Below, piece after piece: positions 35,280 to 47,165 of a stretch of 64,000 nt of DNA. The stretch is from Camelus bactrianus (Eukaryota; Chordata; Mammalia; Artiodactyla; Camelidae). Numbering within the stretch: the stretch's first letter is position 1; every line of letters starts with the position of its first letter. The stretch covers positions 44,099,206-44,163,205 of the forward strand of contig NC_133555.1 of assembly GCF_048773025.1 (NCBI RefSeq), given 5' to 3'. The notes under the pieces were generated by a model. The model worked only from the letters and a program-made list of their open reading frames with translations. It made no database searches and was not told where the DNA came from. Made by a program: the position numbers and the translations under genes.

Positions 35280-35385
35280 CTTAACAACACTACAAGACCA
35301 GTGCACAGGTATTATTCCCATGGAAGTGGGAATTTAGACTCACAAAAGTTGTAACCTTGATCATACAGTAAACTAATGGAGGATC
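35280..35385 (-). mobile_element. MIR SINE
   Basis: 'ggtattattcccatggaagt' and 'gtaaccttgatcatacagta' fit the antisense MIR ('tattatccccattttacag...ggtcacacagctagta'). Confidence 0.55.
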
Positions 35386-35699
35386 CAACATTTCATTCAT
35401 CTACTCAACACAATTTTATGGAACATCATTCTGTTATACATACTGTGGCAAGCACAGTAGATGGAGATAGGAAAGGTAATTCCATATCTCCAAGGAGATG
35501 ATAAATAGAGGAGGTTCATTAATATATAGTGAGATGAGATGGAGATTAGTAAGCCCAGGAGGCTACTGAACACAGATGAGGGACATCGAACCTGCTAGAA
35601 AGGAAAGAAGTGGTCAAAGAATGTATGACCAGAGCCAAGCCTTGAAAAATCAGTAAATGAACTTAACAAGGTGAAGAATGTGGGTGGAGGGCACACTGC
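35386..35699 (-). mobile_element. L2 3' region, antisense, left of nested LTR
   Basis: 'ttcattcatctactcaacac', 'actgtggcaagcacagtaga' and 'gaccagagccaagccttgaa' follow the reverse of the L2 tail. The element resumes at 36116 after an insertion. Confidence 0.6.
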
Positions 35700-36115
35700 T
35701 GATGCTCCACCAAGATCTCCTTTACCAGGACAGTGCTCGTTCCTGTAATCCAGCTGCTATGCACGTTGACTGCTATGGTTCATACCTGTCCCCTTCTCGG
35801 GACCATTGGTCCTGGCCAATGGGAGGCACCTCACCTGGGAGGTTACACGCCCCATCTACAGGGATATCCCCTCCACAATGACCAACTGATGTGGGGGTCC
35901 AGGGGCCCTGCCTGAAATTGGGACAATCTCTGTGATGCAATTCACACTCAGAGCTTCCTGTAGGATCAGTTGAGATCACATTCTTGCTTAGCTCCTGGCC
36001 CTACCCAACCCTTCCCTCTTCCCTTCCCTTCTCCTGAGACCACTCCCTTAAGAAATCATAAGAATCCCTGTCTCCCTTGTCTCCCTTTCTGCTTTAGAAA
36101 ACCCAAACTAAGTCA
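35700..36115 (+). mobile_element. LTR-like fossil nested in L2, family unassigned
   Basis: About 416 bases bounded by TG and CA, with 'cttctcgggaccattggtcc', 'caatgggaggcacctcacct', 'cacactcagagcttcctgta' and a tail 'aaacccaaactaagtca'. L2 of the same orientation and consecutive order flanks it on both sides. No internal genes. Old and broken. Confidence 0.5.
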
Positions 36116-36225
36116 AGGAGGAGGAATGTTCAAGCAGAGGGAGCAATGGTGCAAAGGCATGGATGTGAGAGGCCCCATACAACACAGAGCAACTGTAAGT
36201 TGAAGTAGAGGAGTGAGCTGTAATG
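36116..36225 (-). mobile_element. L2 3' region, antisense, right of nested LTR
   Basis: 'aatgttcaagcagagggagc' and 'aatggtgcaaaggcatggat' correspond to the reverse L2 text 'cattccaggcagagggaac...gtgcaaaggc'. Continues 35386-35699. Confidence 0.6.
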
Positions 36226-37844
36226 TGTCATGACATAAACCAGACAGGTAGACAGGAGACAAAATCCATCTCCTGACATCTAGCCAGTCACATTCCATCT
36301 CTCCACACTACTAAGCTGACCTATGATATCCTACACGGCTGCTTTAAATGTAGTATTTCAGAGCACGTCTAGGCCATGAAGTGAGTTTACAGAGGAAGGA
36401 GTCACAAAGTGAGATTTCTTGATTTATTCAGTGGCATTTCACAAAGCAGGAACAAAGACGAGCCCCCTGGAATTTCCTGATTCTCAGACCACATCGCCTC
36501 TTTGGAACCAGCCACTGACTCCACTTGCAGGAGAGCAGATTATCTCAGTGGGCTATTTTTGTCCTCCCTTGCCTCTCCAGAAGCAGTAGCCTCCCCCTAC
36601 TGCTTTCACTGGCTCCGTCTGCTTTGCCTGTTTTTCTGTCTGGCCCCCATTCATGACGTCTTGCCCCTGGGTCACTGTTAGCACTCGGTTTTCATTCTAA
36701 AACTTTCCAAAGCCAGTGAAGCTCTTGAATCATGGAGTTGGGCTGACAAGGAAAGAATGCTAACTGGAAACTTTTATTTTAAGGTCCGGGAGAGGTTAGA
36801 GATAAACATGTTTCTTTTGCCTATCATGACATTAGCACAGAATCAACTCAGGAAGGGCAGAAAATAAAATGTGATCCCGGATATGAGAAAGTAATCCAAG
36901 AAGCATACAAATTCCTAAGCAAGTGAAAGACCTCTGGACTTCAAAAACCAACGATAATGGCCCAATCGGAGGCAGTTAAACCTAGATATGTCTTCTTAGG
37001 AAGTCCAGGACTGGTCAAAGGGAAAGGGAAACTGATTCTAAACACACAGGTGGGGTTCACAGTGAAGGCTGGGTCCCAAACAAGGCCCAGCTCCTGTGTC
37101 ACTGTTCAGGTTCAAAATATAATCCTACCTCACAGCCACACATATACCCTTCGATATTCTAAGCCCCTTATTAGTCCCTGGAACCACAAACAAAAATAAG
37201 ACATAGTTCTTGTCCTGAGAGCCCAGAAGGAGAAACGGATACATAGGAAAAATATTCTCAGCATAGTTGCATTAACTGAAGGAGAGAGAAGAAACACATT
37301 ATTCCCTGTGGGTTGGAGGTGGGCAACAGGGTCGTCTTTCCCTTCATGGACTATGAAGAAGAAAGACCCTCATTTCCTTCCTAAACATGACATCCACCCA
37401 AAGCCAGAATACCAACTGCAAGTCAAGATTTCATCTCCTTCCCCGCTTCTTTGGTTACACCAACAGAACAATTCTGGCTGACTTGGGCCAAAAAATAAAT
37501 GTCTTTGAAGACTGTGAAGGTTCACAGGATATAAGAAATGGCTAAAGGACTAACCTGGGACAAAGGCTGGAACCAGAGCAGCTCTGAGGATTTAGGCAGC
37601 GTAAGTCAATACCGGCTGGTCAGAGTACCACTGCTGCATCAACGGGCTTCAAAACAGGTTTCCTATTCTCACCTCACTCTGGGAAAAATAACATCTGACT
37701 GGATGACCTAAGGGCATCGGACCAATTATCAGTCTTCTTTACTCCGCAGGACAAGGAGAATGGTTCTACAAGAGGAAGTGCTCCTGCCAGAGGAATGGAG
37801 AGATCCAAAATGGAACATGTAGGCCACATGGACCTGCCTAAGAA
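36226..37844. other. Unique non-coding sequence
   Basis: No known repeat or coding signal. Contains a CRE-like TGACGTCT at 36654-36661 next to pyrimidine-rich sequence. Confidence 0.4.
36654..36661. promoter_or_regulatory. CRE-like site (TGACGTCT)
   Basis: Matches the CREB/ATF palindrome TGACGTCA at seven of eight bases. CpG-containing CREs are rare in this AT-rich window, but a lone match is weak evidence. Confidence 0.2.
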
Positions 37845-37970
37845 CCACATCAGAGGAGTTCTTGTTAAAAAGTCAGAAATTTAGCCCCTTCCCTGGATAC
37901 AATGACTCAGAAGTTCCTGGACAGGGCCCAGGACTCAGTCTCTCAGTAAGCTCCTAAGTGGGCAAGAGAA
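37845..37970 (+). mobile_element. MER5A-like fragment (hAT-Charlie)
   Basis: 'cttgttaaaaagtcagaaat', 'tagccccttccctggatac', 'aatgactcagaagttcctgg' and 'cagggcccaggactcagtct' follow the internal order of MER5A. Ends are eroded. Confidence 0.6.
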
Positions 37971-38165
37971 GGTCAGTGAAGCTGGGCCATCTCCTGGATA
38001 AGGTAGGCCAGCAGTGCTCCACGTCAGTCTCCACCAGGGATGGGCTAACATGTTTGGCTTAGAACCAAACTGCCATGAAAAAGATTTTTTTTTCCTGTCC
38101 TTTTTGAACTGCTTATATTGAAATCCATTATAACTGTATCACAAGATAAGGAGAACAGCACTGAA

Positions 38166-38222
38166 TTCCTCCCTGTACCTGATTCAGGTACCTATCTGTA
38201 CCTGTACCTATCACCTGATTCA
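38166..38222. repeat. Short imperfect tandem/inverted repeat
   Basis: ACCTGATTCAGG occurs twice (near 38178 and 38213) with TACCTATC/TGTACC units between. The unit itself is nearly palindromic. Confidence 0.7.
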
Positions 38223-38334
38223 GGAATCACGAGAAGGGGGATGGCTGAATCTCCACAGTTACCAGTAAAGATCCCTGCAACTACCTGTCTTAGTTTCCGT
38301 AAAGACCCAGGAGTGATCGTGCTTCCAAATCTAC

Positions 38335-38410
38335 TGGGCTCCCTGTTTCACGTCCAGCACCAAGAATAGAAGCTGTTTCACAGTAGGCTCTCTGTGTATT
38401 TGTTGAGTAG
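38335..38410 (+). mobile_element. L2 3' tail scrap
   Basis: 'ccagcaccaagaatagaagc' then 'cagtaggctctctgtgtatt' and 'tgttgagtag' match the L2 terminal text in sense orientation. Confidence 0.5.
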
Positions 38411-39004
38411 AGTGAGGGAAGACAGGAGGAATTTTTTGAACCACATCCCGCCCCCAAATTACAACTAGAGAATCAACCTATGAGAACCTTTTCACTGAGA
38501 CCCAGAAAAAGCAGACCAAGGGAACCAATGACTACATCTGGCCAAAACAACCCTGACTTCAGACACAGTATTTTAACTGTGCGAGTCAGAGAGACATTAT
38601 TCTTCTTTATTAATACAAACTGACTAATTAACAAACAAACAAACAAACCCTTTGCGCCTGAAACTCCTTTAAAAAAACTGTAATGGTCCTTCAAAAAAAA
38701 TTCCCAAACCTGTGAGTGCTAGATTATTTACTGTTCATTACCGCATGGGGAGGGGTAGTGGTTAAGAAAAAATTCCTCCCCTCCAGTCCTCCTTCTGATT
38801 TAAGCCACAATGCAAGTTGTGGGGTGGTGGGGGGAGTGATTTCCAGGCTTAACAATAGTACCCCACTGATCTTTGCACGACCACGAAGAAAGGAGGCTGT
38901 ATCCTCAGGAGGGCTATTAGACCTAAGGTCTCTCAGCTCCTATTGTTACAAAACATTCATTGCCCAGCTCTCATATAAAATCCTGATAAGGAAGCAAATA
39001 TGAG

Positions 39005-39110
39005 TCTGCAATGTTCTCAGCAGTTCTTATGTAATTGTCTCCTGGGGCTAATTAGAGCTGCTTTTGTAATTCCCCAACTATAAATTCCTTGCGATGCTCT
39101 CACAGCCCTG
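39005..39110. other. Candidate conserved non-coding element
   Basis: Contains 'gggctaattagagctgcttt' and 'tgtaattccccaactataaa', i.e. TAATTA and TAATTCC cores in a repeat-free context. Homeodomain-like, but unproven. Confidence 0.3.
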
Positions 39111-39644
39111 GAAGATTGGCCATCTCAAGTCACGGTTTTGTGCTGACACTGCCCGTCTACCCAGTGACCCCGAAGTCAGTGGCAATCACTCAGATGGCCA
39201 CCTTGTGGCCACTGGCTCTCAGACACCCTGGGATGGCTTCCCAATTCTTTGTTTTCCTGTTTTCTGCTGATCACTGACTGTGTTAAAAGATAACTTTGCA
39301 GACTGTGTTAGGCATCACCTGCCTTATTTTCAGCTAATTTATCTTAAATTGGTTTAGGACAGACTTTTTACCTGGTGATGTCTACAGAGCTATGAATTCA
39401 TTTCCTCATCCACCTCTTGACTATGAAGAAATGAAAACATAAAGCTTTATGGCAAGACTTTGGAAGAACTGACAAAGGAAACAAAGCCAAGCTAATTTCA
39501 CACTGGAAAACAAGTATTTCAAAAGGTTCTTATCCGTAGTGGGAAATGACAGGATAGGTAGTTACACAAAATCTGACATCTGATAATGGGAAGAAAACAT
39601 TGTACTCACTGACTGAACTTCTGTAAATTATCTGGCCCTTTACA
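39111..39644. other. Unique non-coding sequence
   Basis: No recognised repeat or coding signal. Confidence 0.4.
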
Positions 39645-39835
39645 TTTTTTCCCCTTTTCATGTAATACTCCCAACAATTCAGTGGATGTAGCTATCTATT
39701 AACCTCATTTTATAAAGAAAAGGAAAGTCAGGCTTAGGGAAATGCAGTCTCTTGCCTAGATCACGTAGCCTGGAAGATCTGAACCTTGGGTAGCTCACCT
39801 CCAAACTCACAGCCCTTTCTGTCTCATCTATATTT
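39645..39835 (-). mobile_element. MIR SINE, near full length
   Basis: 'cattttataaagaaaaggaa', 'agtcaggcttagggaaatgc', 'gatcacgtagcctggaagat' and 'tgaaccttgggtagctcacc' give most of the MIR in antisense. Confidence 0.8.
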
Positions 39836-40124
39836 TGAAATCCCTCTCCTTTGACCTGCCAAGCAGCTAAACCAGGAGGTGATTTGGGGTGTTACAAAAG
39901 GATTCTTTACTTTCAAAAAGGATTCACAACAGGGTTCCTTGAAATAGCCAACTCCCCTATTGTGCTGAAAATATCATTCAAGCCTCAAAAATTTCTATTT
40001 ACAAGAAACATTTTTGCACTACATCTGCTATGTAAAGCAGAGCAGAGTTCTAAAATAGTCACTTTCTTTTTTATAGGAAGCACCAAAGATGTAGGACTGA
40101 TGAGGTCAAGTATCATGAGGTCAT
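39836..40124. other. Unique non-coding sequence
   Basis: A 96-codon frame spans this gap without any coding support. Confidence 0.35.
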
Positions 40125-40185
40125 GTAAATTCACTGATTAGTATAATATCTGGCACATAGTAAATACTCAAATTTGTTATCTCCC
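40125..40185 (+). mobile_element. L2 or MIR 3' end scrap
   Basis: 'atctggcacatagtaaatac' followed by 'tcaaatttgttatc' is the shared L2/MIR 3' terminal wording. Confidence 0.6.
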
Positions 40186-40227
40186 ATTGACATTATATTT
40201 TTTCCAGTGTCTCAAAATACAGTCTCT

Positions 40228-40735
40228 GATAGATTGCAAAAACTGGCCATAAATTTCTTCCTTCCCATCAAGAAATGAAATCTATTTCTTCTCCCTTTGA
40301 ATCTTGACTGGCCATGTGATTTGCTCTGGCCATTTGGATGTCAGCAGATATGATGTAATCAGAAGCTTGAAAAGTGCTTTAGCATTCTGGCTTACCCACC
40401 AGCTGAGCTTGAAATCCAGAGACCATCATGTGATTCAGCCCAAGATAGCCTGCAGGAGGATGAAAGGTCCCATGGAAGATAACCAAAACACCCCAGGGCA
40501 CACCCCAGCCAACAGGCATCCAGACCTTGGCTACCAACTTGCCAACCACTAGACATGCAGAAGGGGGAGCCATTGTAGACCATCAAGCAGACCTGCCTGC
40601 TGACAGCAGCTGCATGAGAAAACTAGCCATGACCAGCTGGGCCAGCCCTAGCCAGAGAAGCTGGGCACTTGACAGAATGATGAACATAATAAAATGGCTT
40701 TTGTTTTAAGCCACAAAATTAAGGATGATTTTTTC
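40228..40735 (+). mobile_element. MLT1-type MaLR LTR fossil
   Basis: 'cttgactggccatgtgattt', 'ctctggccatttggatgtca', 'gaagcttgaaaagtgcttta', 'cataataaaatggcttttgt' and 'tttaagccacaaaattaagg' follow MLT1 order. LTR only, sense strand, well diverged, dating from early placental evolution. Confidence 0.75.
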
Positions 40736-42900
40736 TAAGGCATTTTCTATCTGTTCTGTTCTGAAGCCTTGCAAAAAGTAGAAAAAAGAACCACAGAAGG
40801 GCCACAAGTACAAGCTGGCAAAGAGAGAAAGCAAGGCGTCCGAAGGATGAACAGAGTCATTAAGAAGCGAAGGGACTCAGGAAACCATGGTTAGCATTCA
40901 GCTCTTCTCTCCCCGTTCACTGATCTTTCTGCAACATCCATCTCTTTCTCTGAATGTTTGAGGCTAACAGGACCGATTCCATGCTCCCATTGTAGTCCCC
41001 AGCCCTGGGGGAAGCAAGTCAATTGGAGTGTTAAGTTAATAATAAATGAAGAATTTTTCCAGTGTGCTTCTTCACGTCTCCTTTCCCTCTTCAGATCTCT
41101 CTTGCAGGTTACCCAAGTCAGCTAGCAAAGGAGAGGGAAAAGCCGATAAAAGGACAGACAGAAGCTACGGGAAAGTTGTATGACTAGAGGGTGTTTTTTT
41201 ACCTTCAAAGCACATTGACCATAAATTACAGGGATCTACTTTCACAGTTCATATTTCTATATAATGTCTACTTTTGAGTTCCCTAGCAGAGGAGAATATG
41301 TTACTTCAAAAAAAAAAAAAAAAAGTAACAGCAGGGAGGGGAAGGGAGTGGGACCCTTAGGAGCGGTCAGTTTCTGGTCAGCAGTCAAATTAAGGCCTCC
41401 ACCTTCCACACTGGAGAGAGCTGAGTGGTTCCTCTGTTTAAGGGTGAGGAGGTGGCCTATGCCCTCCCTCCACCATAAGAAACCACATAGCCCCCAAATA
41501 CTCAATACGATTTAATTCAGGTTCAAGCCATATAACACAACACCCTCGTCCAGAAGCCATCTTTTAAGGATGAGGAGAGATATAACCACACCTCATATTC
41601 AGTGGGTACACACCTTTATAAGCCATTCAAATATTTAAATACCTCCATATTGGCCAGCAAACAGAAAAACTGCCACATACGGCGAGATGAATTAATAATG
41701 TAAATTCTAGCACACGTGGTTTTCTCAGAGACCACACGTGGCTGCACCATGAAGGTGCTTCTCTATTTTGGATACAGATCTACAGGAGTCCACCATTACT
41801 TTTTTAATGAGCTGAGAATTTGCATCCTGGTTCAAAACTTTAGGGTGGGAGAGGGAGGCCAGTCAGCCAAGCTGGGGGCAATCAACTTAGACACACTCAG
41901 AAGAAACACCTAAGCCTGCTGGGCTGAAGAATGGCGACCCATGGACCTGGTGGGAGGTCAGAGAAATGTCTCTAGATGAGCTTGGGCAGCTCGGTTTTAC
42001 TTGACAGCCCATCCACAGTGGGGAGTAGCCATCCCTGATGTTGTGAACAAGCCCCAGAAGGAACTCCACCAGATATCCCAGCCAGCGACTGTGTGAGCCC
42101 CTTGTGTCCCATCAAGTGACCTCTGGACAAAGGAGCCTGGCCCCACCCACCCCACCCTCCCACACCTCATGCCTCCCAGGGCAAATGAGATCCATTCAAA
42201 TAGCCTGTCAACAACCACAGATCTTCTTTCTTTTCTGTCCACGCCCCTTCTCTTCGTCTCTCCAACTCTGCCTTTGTTTCACTTTGTAGAGAGCACTCCA
42301 AACAGTTGCCTCCTGCTCAACAGTGCCCACCCTCCTATGACTGGTGGCAGGGTGGGCACAAGGTCATTTGGAGTTCCCTCCCCTCCATGAAAAGGCAAAC
42401 CAAAGATCCAGATCCTAGCTCCTGCAAGCAAGAAGGGCCGATCTGCTTCTCCTCACCTGCCATCCCAATTCCTGCCTCCTCCTGTCTGTCCCTTTGGACC
42501 CCTACCCACCAAGATAACACCTGCTAGGACCAGCGCCCAGTACTAACCTGCTTAACTGCAGGAAGAGAAGGCAGAAGGAGAGAAGTCAAGGCCCAGAGGC
42601 CATTAGAGAGATCAAAGCTAAGCCCGGGAAAATGCATGAACCCCACTCAGGTGCTGACGAGAATCCCAGCCTCCCCATGGCTATCAATGCAATGGGAAAG
42701 ATGTTGCAAAAGTCTGAAGCATTCATCAAACCATAGCTCTAACAGAGCGCCATTTATCTAGTCAATGTTGCATCAGCTGAAAGGGAAGACAGATGATTTC
42801 AATAAACCAGTGAAAAAACTGGGAAATTATTATATTGATGTGAAGGATTTGTGTTACAACATACGGCTCTTTGAAAGAAGCTTCCAGATTACATAAAGTT
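40736..42900. other. Unique non-coding sequence
   Basis: Includes an A17 tract near 41309 and GC-richer DNA at 41900-42550 where many overlapping 60-80 codon frames occur on both strands. No repeat, CpG island or domain is recognised. Confidence 0.4.
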
Positions 42901-42904
42901 TAGG

Positions 42905-43030
42905 TTATATTATACATATATACATAGTAACAATATAGTGTATGTAATATATACTATAGTACATAATAGGAATATTACATTATGTAATATATATGTAATA
43001 TATAGTATGTTGATATAGTATATATACTTT
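42905..43030. repeat. AT-rich region with TATGTAATATATA repeats
   Basis: TATGTAATATATA occurs at 42941 and 42981, with a shortened copy (ATGTAATATATA) at 42993, and a perfect inverted repeat ATTACAT-t-ATGTAAT lies at 42974-42988. Possible minisatellite remnant. Confidence 0.7.
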
Positions 43031-43189
43031 AGTTACAGAAATAAAAGGGACTACAGTTTTTTTAACTTTTACATTTCACACCAGTTATTAAATTTTAAAT
43101 ATCTAGGTATAATTAATCTATATAATTGATAAGATAACATATAAGAGATAATAAGCTAAGAAACATCACAGATATGGAACCTTGAGTGT

Positions 43190-43500
43190 CATGGTGACTA
43201 ATTCCCCAATAGTCACTTCACTCCAAATAATTTGTCTAAACCAATCATGGTAATTCCATCCCCTTACTGGTTAATAGCTAAGAAATGGGCATGTAACCCA
43301 ACTCTAGACAGTAAGAAATAATGTAAGTCTCCGGGGGATTCAGAGACAAATTTTCCTAATGTAAAGAGAAAGGCACAGAAAAGGTCATCCTCTTTCTCCA
43401 TTGCTGTGGTGTCTGATGACCAGAGGCTACTGCAGCCACCAAGCCACCAGTCTGAGGACAAAGCCAGCACACTGAGGAAGCATCACAAACACATCTACAT
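43190..43500 (+). mobile_element. Mammalian-wide repeat, class unassigned
   Basis: 'aaccaatcatggtaattcca', 'aagaaatgggcatgtaaccc', 'ccatccccttactggttaat' and 'gacaaagccagcacactgag' match a common ancient repeat I remember from other mammals. Whether it is an LTR or a DNA element I cannot say. Confidence 0.4.
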
Positions 43501-45789
43501 GACATGAGCTTCCTTCTTCCTTGTTTGTGTTGGGAGTTCCTATTCCTTGGTGCCAAAAGCATCTTATCAGATACAGGCTCTCATTCCTAGACTCATCCTT
43601 TCTCTCTGCACTATGTGCTCCTTTCTCTTGGTTTTGGCCTCGAACATGGATGGACAGTCTCTACTGTTCCCCTGATGTTGCTGCTTAAAAGAGGGAGAAG
43701 CTCCACCTTGTGACCTGAAGGAGGAGGGAGGGGCCGCTACTCAGCTCTGATTTGAGTATGGGATGTCCAGAGCCCAATCAGACAAGCTCACGCTGTAGGA
43801 GTGATTACCTACATGCCTCCTCTACTTGATTATGCTAAAAACAACGTCCGCTTCTCAGGCCTGAGGGACCTTGTAAAAAGCTTAACCCTGGGAAAAGGTA
43901 GGCAAGCAGTGGGGGACACCATCTAGTCACATAAAAAAATTAAAGAAAATCTACCTCCTAGTGGTAATTTCTTAAAAATATGACTAAACCAATCTGATCT
44001 CAAGAAGAAAACCAACGCAATTTTTCAACTAGAAATTATCAAGACAGAGTTAAAGGCATGTAACGTTGTCTGTTATCAAGTTCCATCTGGCGTAAGTTTT
44101 CCCCTGAGTTATGCATTCTAGTAAGATATCTTTGCTCTCCCCATTTCTCAGAGGCTTAGAAAGAACAAACCCTAAAACCAGGTGTTCAGGGGGCGGCTAG
44201 AATTTTAATGGCGTGTACAACAGATGTTTTCATCCTTGGTAGGGTTAAAAGTACTATCTGAATTTCAACTAGAATTTGTTGTTACTAATATAACTTGAAG
44301 TTGAGACAATTCAAGATGATCTAAATGAAAGAGCAATTATTAAGAGAACTACCCCAGTTTGCCCTGAGAGAGTCTGTAAACGGGGATAATCAATTTGAGA
44401 GCTTCAACAGGGGTTAGAAAGTTGGCATTACTTAGACATAATATTTTTAAAGGCGGCAACAGAGCTATAACCTCTTCTAAGTACGATAGCTATTACTGGT
44501 GCCTCTGGGATGGTGGCAGAAACATTCTAGTTGAATGGAGACAAATGCTCAGATGGCTTTCCAAATAACAATAAACAACATGTTAATGGTAAACATCTGA
44601 GGAAGCATGGGATGTTCTGTTATAAATGCCCACAACAGGAAATCTTCCAGAGTAAAAGGAGATGCCTCTGTCTAGAGAAATATCAATCTGGGTTAAGATA
44701 GAAATATGGGTATAAAAGCTAAATGCAAACATGCTCACCTTCAAAATTCCCAACTGCTGAGTCATCTTATCCTTATCCATTTCTCCAGAAATAAGAAGAG
44801 GGGAATATCTTGAAGGTCCCATTCGTGGGCTACTGTGTAATACACAGGCCTTCCTGCTTCAGCCTTCTCACATCTGAAAGAATAAGAAGGAAACAGCAAT
44901 GTAGAATCACAGAGTAGGCAAGCACTTGACTTAGTCCTCAGACCCTGATGTCTAGAGTAACAGGATCAGGGACCACTCTGCCCACTCCCTCTGGGTCATG
45001 CACTGTGACATTTCAATAGTGAGAAGTGGATGTGCCCAGCAAGAGGTGTTCCTGGCTTATTGCCTGCCTATAGGCCAGATACAGTAGCACTGGTAGAAGT
45101 CCCATTCCCCAAATCTATCTAGACAGACTGCCCACAAACCTCAGGTTCAGGAAGACCTCTAGAAACACTGACAGGATGGATGCATATTTTTCAACACTAA
45201 ATTGTTATTTTTAAAAAAGCATTTCCTGCCAGCACCTTCCACTGATATATGTGAGAAGAAGGAAGGGGTTTGCTCTTCCCCCAAACATAGCTCTCACTCA
45301 GCAGCTCCAACTTCTGAGAGTTGGAAGCTTCTCACCCCCCTTACCTGTGTCAAATTTTAAAAACAGCCACAGCCAATAAATCCACTACCCTGGACAACTC
45401 TTTGAGAGAAGGGTGAAATAAAGACAGAGAGATGGCAAGCCCTGGTGGACAGAAATCTCATCAGAAACCCTGCAGTAGAACAAACTATGTTGATAAAGCA
45501 ATCAAGGAAAAAGACCACAGTCAGAACCTTCTCCCCCTTGCCAGAAAAGCCTTCAGGGGACAAGTCACGTAAAGCAGATACAGGCAGGAGTCAAGCCTGA
45601 TGAACGTAATCCATGTGCCTTACTTGCATTTAAACTCTCACATAGTCCTTCGACTCTCCCTGCTGAGTTCTCTACAGTGGAAACTGCAAGACCCTGGACA
45701 CAGATATTAAGCTAATGACAACAAAGACTCCTGGGCCAACCTCCTGTATCATTTAGAGGGACACCATTTACTGTAACAAGTAGGTCTAA
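43501..45789. other. Unique non-coding sequence
   Basis: No gene or repeat recognised over 2.3 kb apart from the candidate element at 43960-44560. 44820-45600 has only random short frames. Confidence 0.4.
43960..44560. other. Repeat-free block, candidate conserved element
   Basis: Long stretch without low complexity or repeats, with 'gaacaaaccctaaaacc' and 'gagcaattattaagagaac' and balanced composition. It looks constrained by eye. No motif is decisive. Confidence 0.25.
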
Positions 45790-46090
45790 AAATAAAAAAT
45801 AGAAGCACAGTCGAAGTTTACTGTGTGTTCACATCACAGTTCTTGGCAATGTGGTCATTCAGGGAGACTGGATCTTTCAACACATGGCTTCTAAGGTCAC
45901 CCTGAAAGTCATCTCTATTCCAGGCAGTTGGAAAGGGTGAAGCGCATGAAGGAATTTGGAGAGGTTTTATGTGCCAAACCAGGAGGTGGTGCACATTAGT
46001 AACTCCCACAACCCACTTGCTAGAACTGTCACGGGACCACTGGACTGCAGGGAAGGCTGGGAAACGTAGTCTAGTCTGAGCATTTTCCTA
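45790..46090 (-). mobile_element. MaLR-like LTR fossil
   Basis: Antisense copy of the family at 1797-2090 and 52790-53200: 'gtcattcagggagactggat', 'ggcttctaaggtcaccctga', 'aagtcatctctattccagg' and 'ggctgggaaacgtagtctag'. Broken solo LTR, old. Confidence 0.55.
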
Positions 46091-46584
46091 CGCAGTCAGC
46101 GGTCTTTGCCTCAGGACAAGTCCAGGGACAACTACAAGCTCAAAACGTCCTAACATTCTTTGAATTTTGGTGCAACCAGCAGGGGAAATAAAGACCTAAA
46201 CAGACACGTCAGAATTAGCAACTGTCTCAGGAGTTCAAGTTTTTTGGGGGTTCACAGATAAATAATACAGAAACATTGAAATGATTGTTCATAACAAATG
46301 TAAATGTGTTATAAAAATGTACATTTCAAAGCCTGACAATACTGAAAAACAAAAACCAAGTACAACAAATGGTATTGTTCAAATATTATAATAATCATAA
46401 TAATAATCATAATAATAAACAATAGTACTTATCTGTTCAGGCAAATACTGTAAGTATGCGGTAGGTTTTTCATGCTAGAAAGTGGAGATGTCAGGCTGAA
46501 ATATTATTACCATTTAGACCATATAGAAATTTTTTTCTTTTTAGTTTGCAGCATGCTATAACCAGAAGGGCTTCGGTTTTAGAA
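46091..46584. other. Unique sequence with an (ATA)n/(ATC) tract
   Basis: Contains a 46386-46426 tract of ATAATAATC units. Nothing else is recognised. Confidence 0.5.
46386..46426. repeat. (ATA)n imperfect microsatellite
   Basis: ATAATAATC units repeated, ending in AATAATAAACAATA. Confidence 0.8.
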
Positions 46585-46730
46585 AACAGAGTAGGCTATC
46601 TGAATTACTGGCTGTGTGTCTTCCACCTCCCTCATCTGTAAACATGGGAGTAAAATTAAGATAAGTAAGATGCTATAAAACACCCAACCCAGCATCGGCT
46701 CCATTGTAGGTACTTCACAGCCAAAAGAAT
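46585..46730 (+). mobile_element. MIR SINE
   Basis: 'ttactggctgtgtgtcttcc', 'cctccctcatctgtaaacat', 'aaacacccaacccagcatcg' and 'ttgtaggtacttcacagcc' follow MIR order, sense strand. Confidence 0.75.
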
Positions 46731-46899
46731 TAGTAATGGACACAGGAAAGCAAAAATGGCTGTGAGAAGGGCACCTCCTTTGGACTTTGACAAGGTTTGA
46801 AAGTATCAGGTAAAATAGCTCCACCTAAAGTTCAAGGGGCAGAAAGCAAATAAGATGTGACAATGAAAGGTTCTTTCCTCACCCCTGCTACAACTGGAA

Positions 46900-47165
46900 A
46901 ATTCCTACTTGTCCTTGAAAGCAACTCAGGTGTCACTGCCTCCGGAAAGCTTCTGTGACCCCCATTAAGACTGGGCAGGTCCTCTGAGCTGTGGTCCCGC
47001 AGCCCACCTCCAAGCCTTGTCTGTCACTGTCATTATATTTCTCCAGGGGGAGCCTATAATTCTGTATTCTAAGGTGAGGTCATTTTAGGGCAGGATTGTG
47101 TCTTATTTATTCTATCCTTGTCACCTGGCAAAACATCTGGCACTGAGTGGACCATAAATGAGGAA
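46900..47165 (+). mobile_element. L2 3' end
   Basis: 'caggtgtcactgcctccgga', 'aagcttctgtgacccccatt', 'tgtctgtcactgtcattata', 'ggcaggattgtgtcttattt' and 'acatctggcactgagtggac' follow the L2 tail closely. Sense strand. Confidence 0.85.

Larger units (their letters stand above)
37971..39004. other. Unique sequence with a small L2 end and an internal repeat
   Basis: Outside the L2 scrap at 38335-38410 and the imperfect repeat at 38166-38222 nothing is recognised. Confidence 0.4.

Noticed and set aside
42100-42540. GC-richer stretch as a CpG-island promoter
   Set aside because: C-rich but CpG-poor, and the many overlapping frames are a composition effect.
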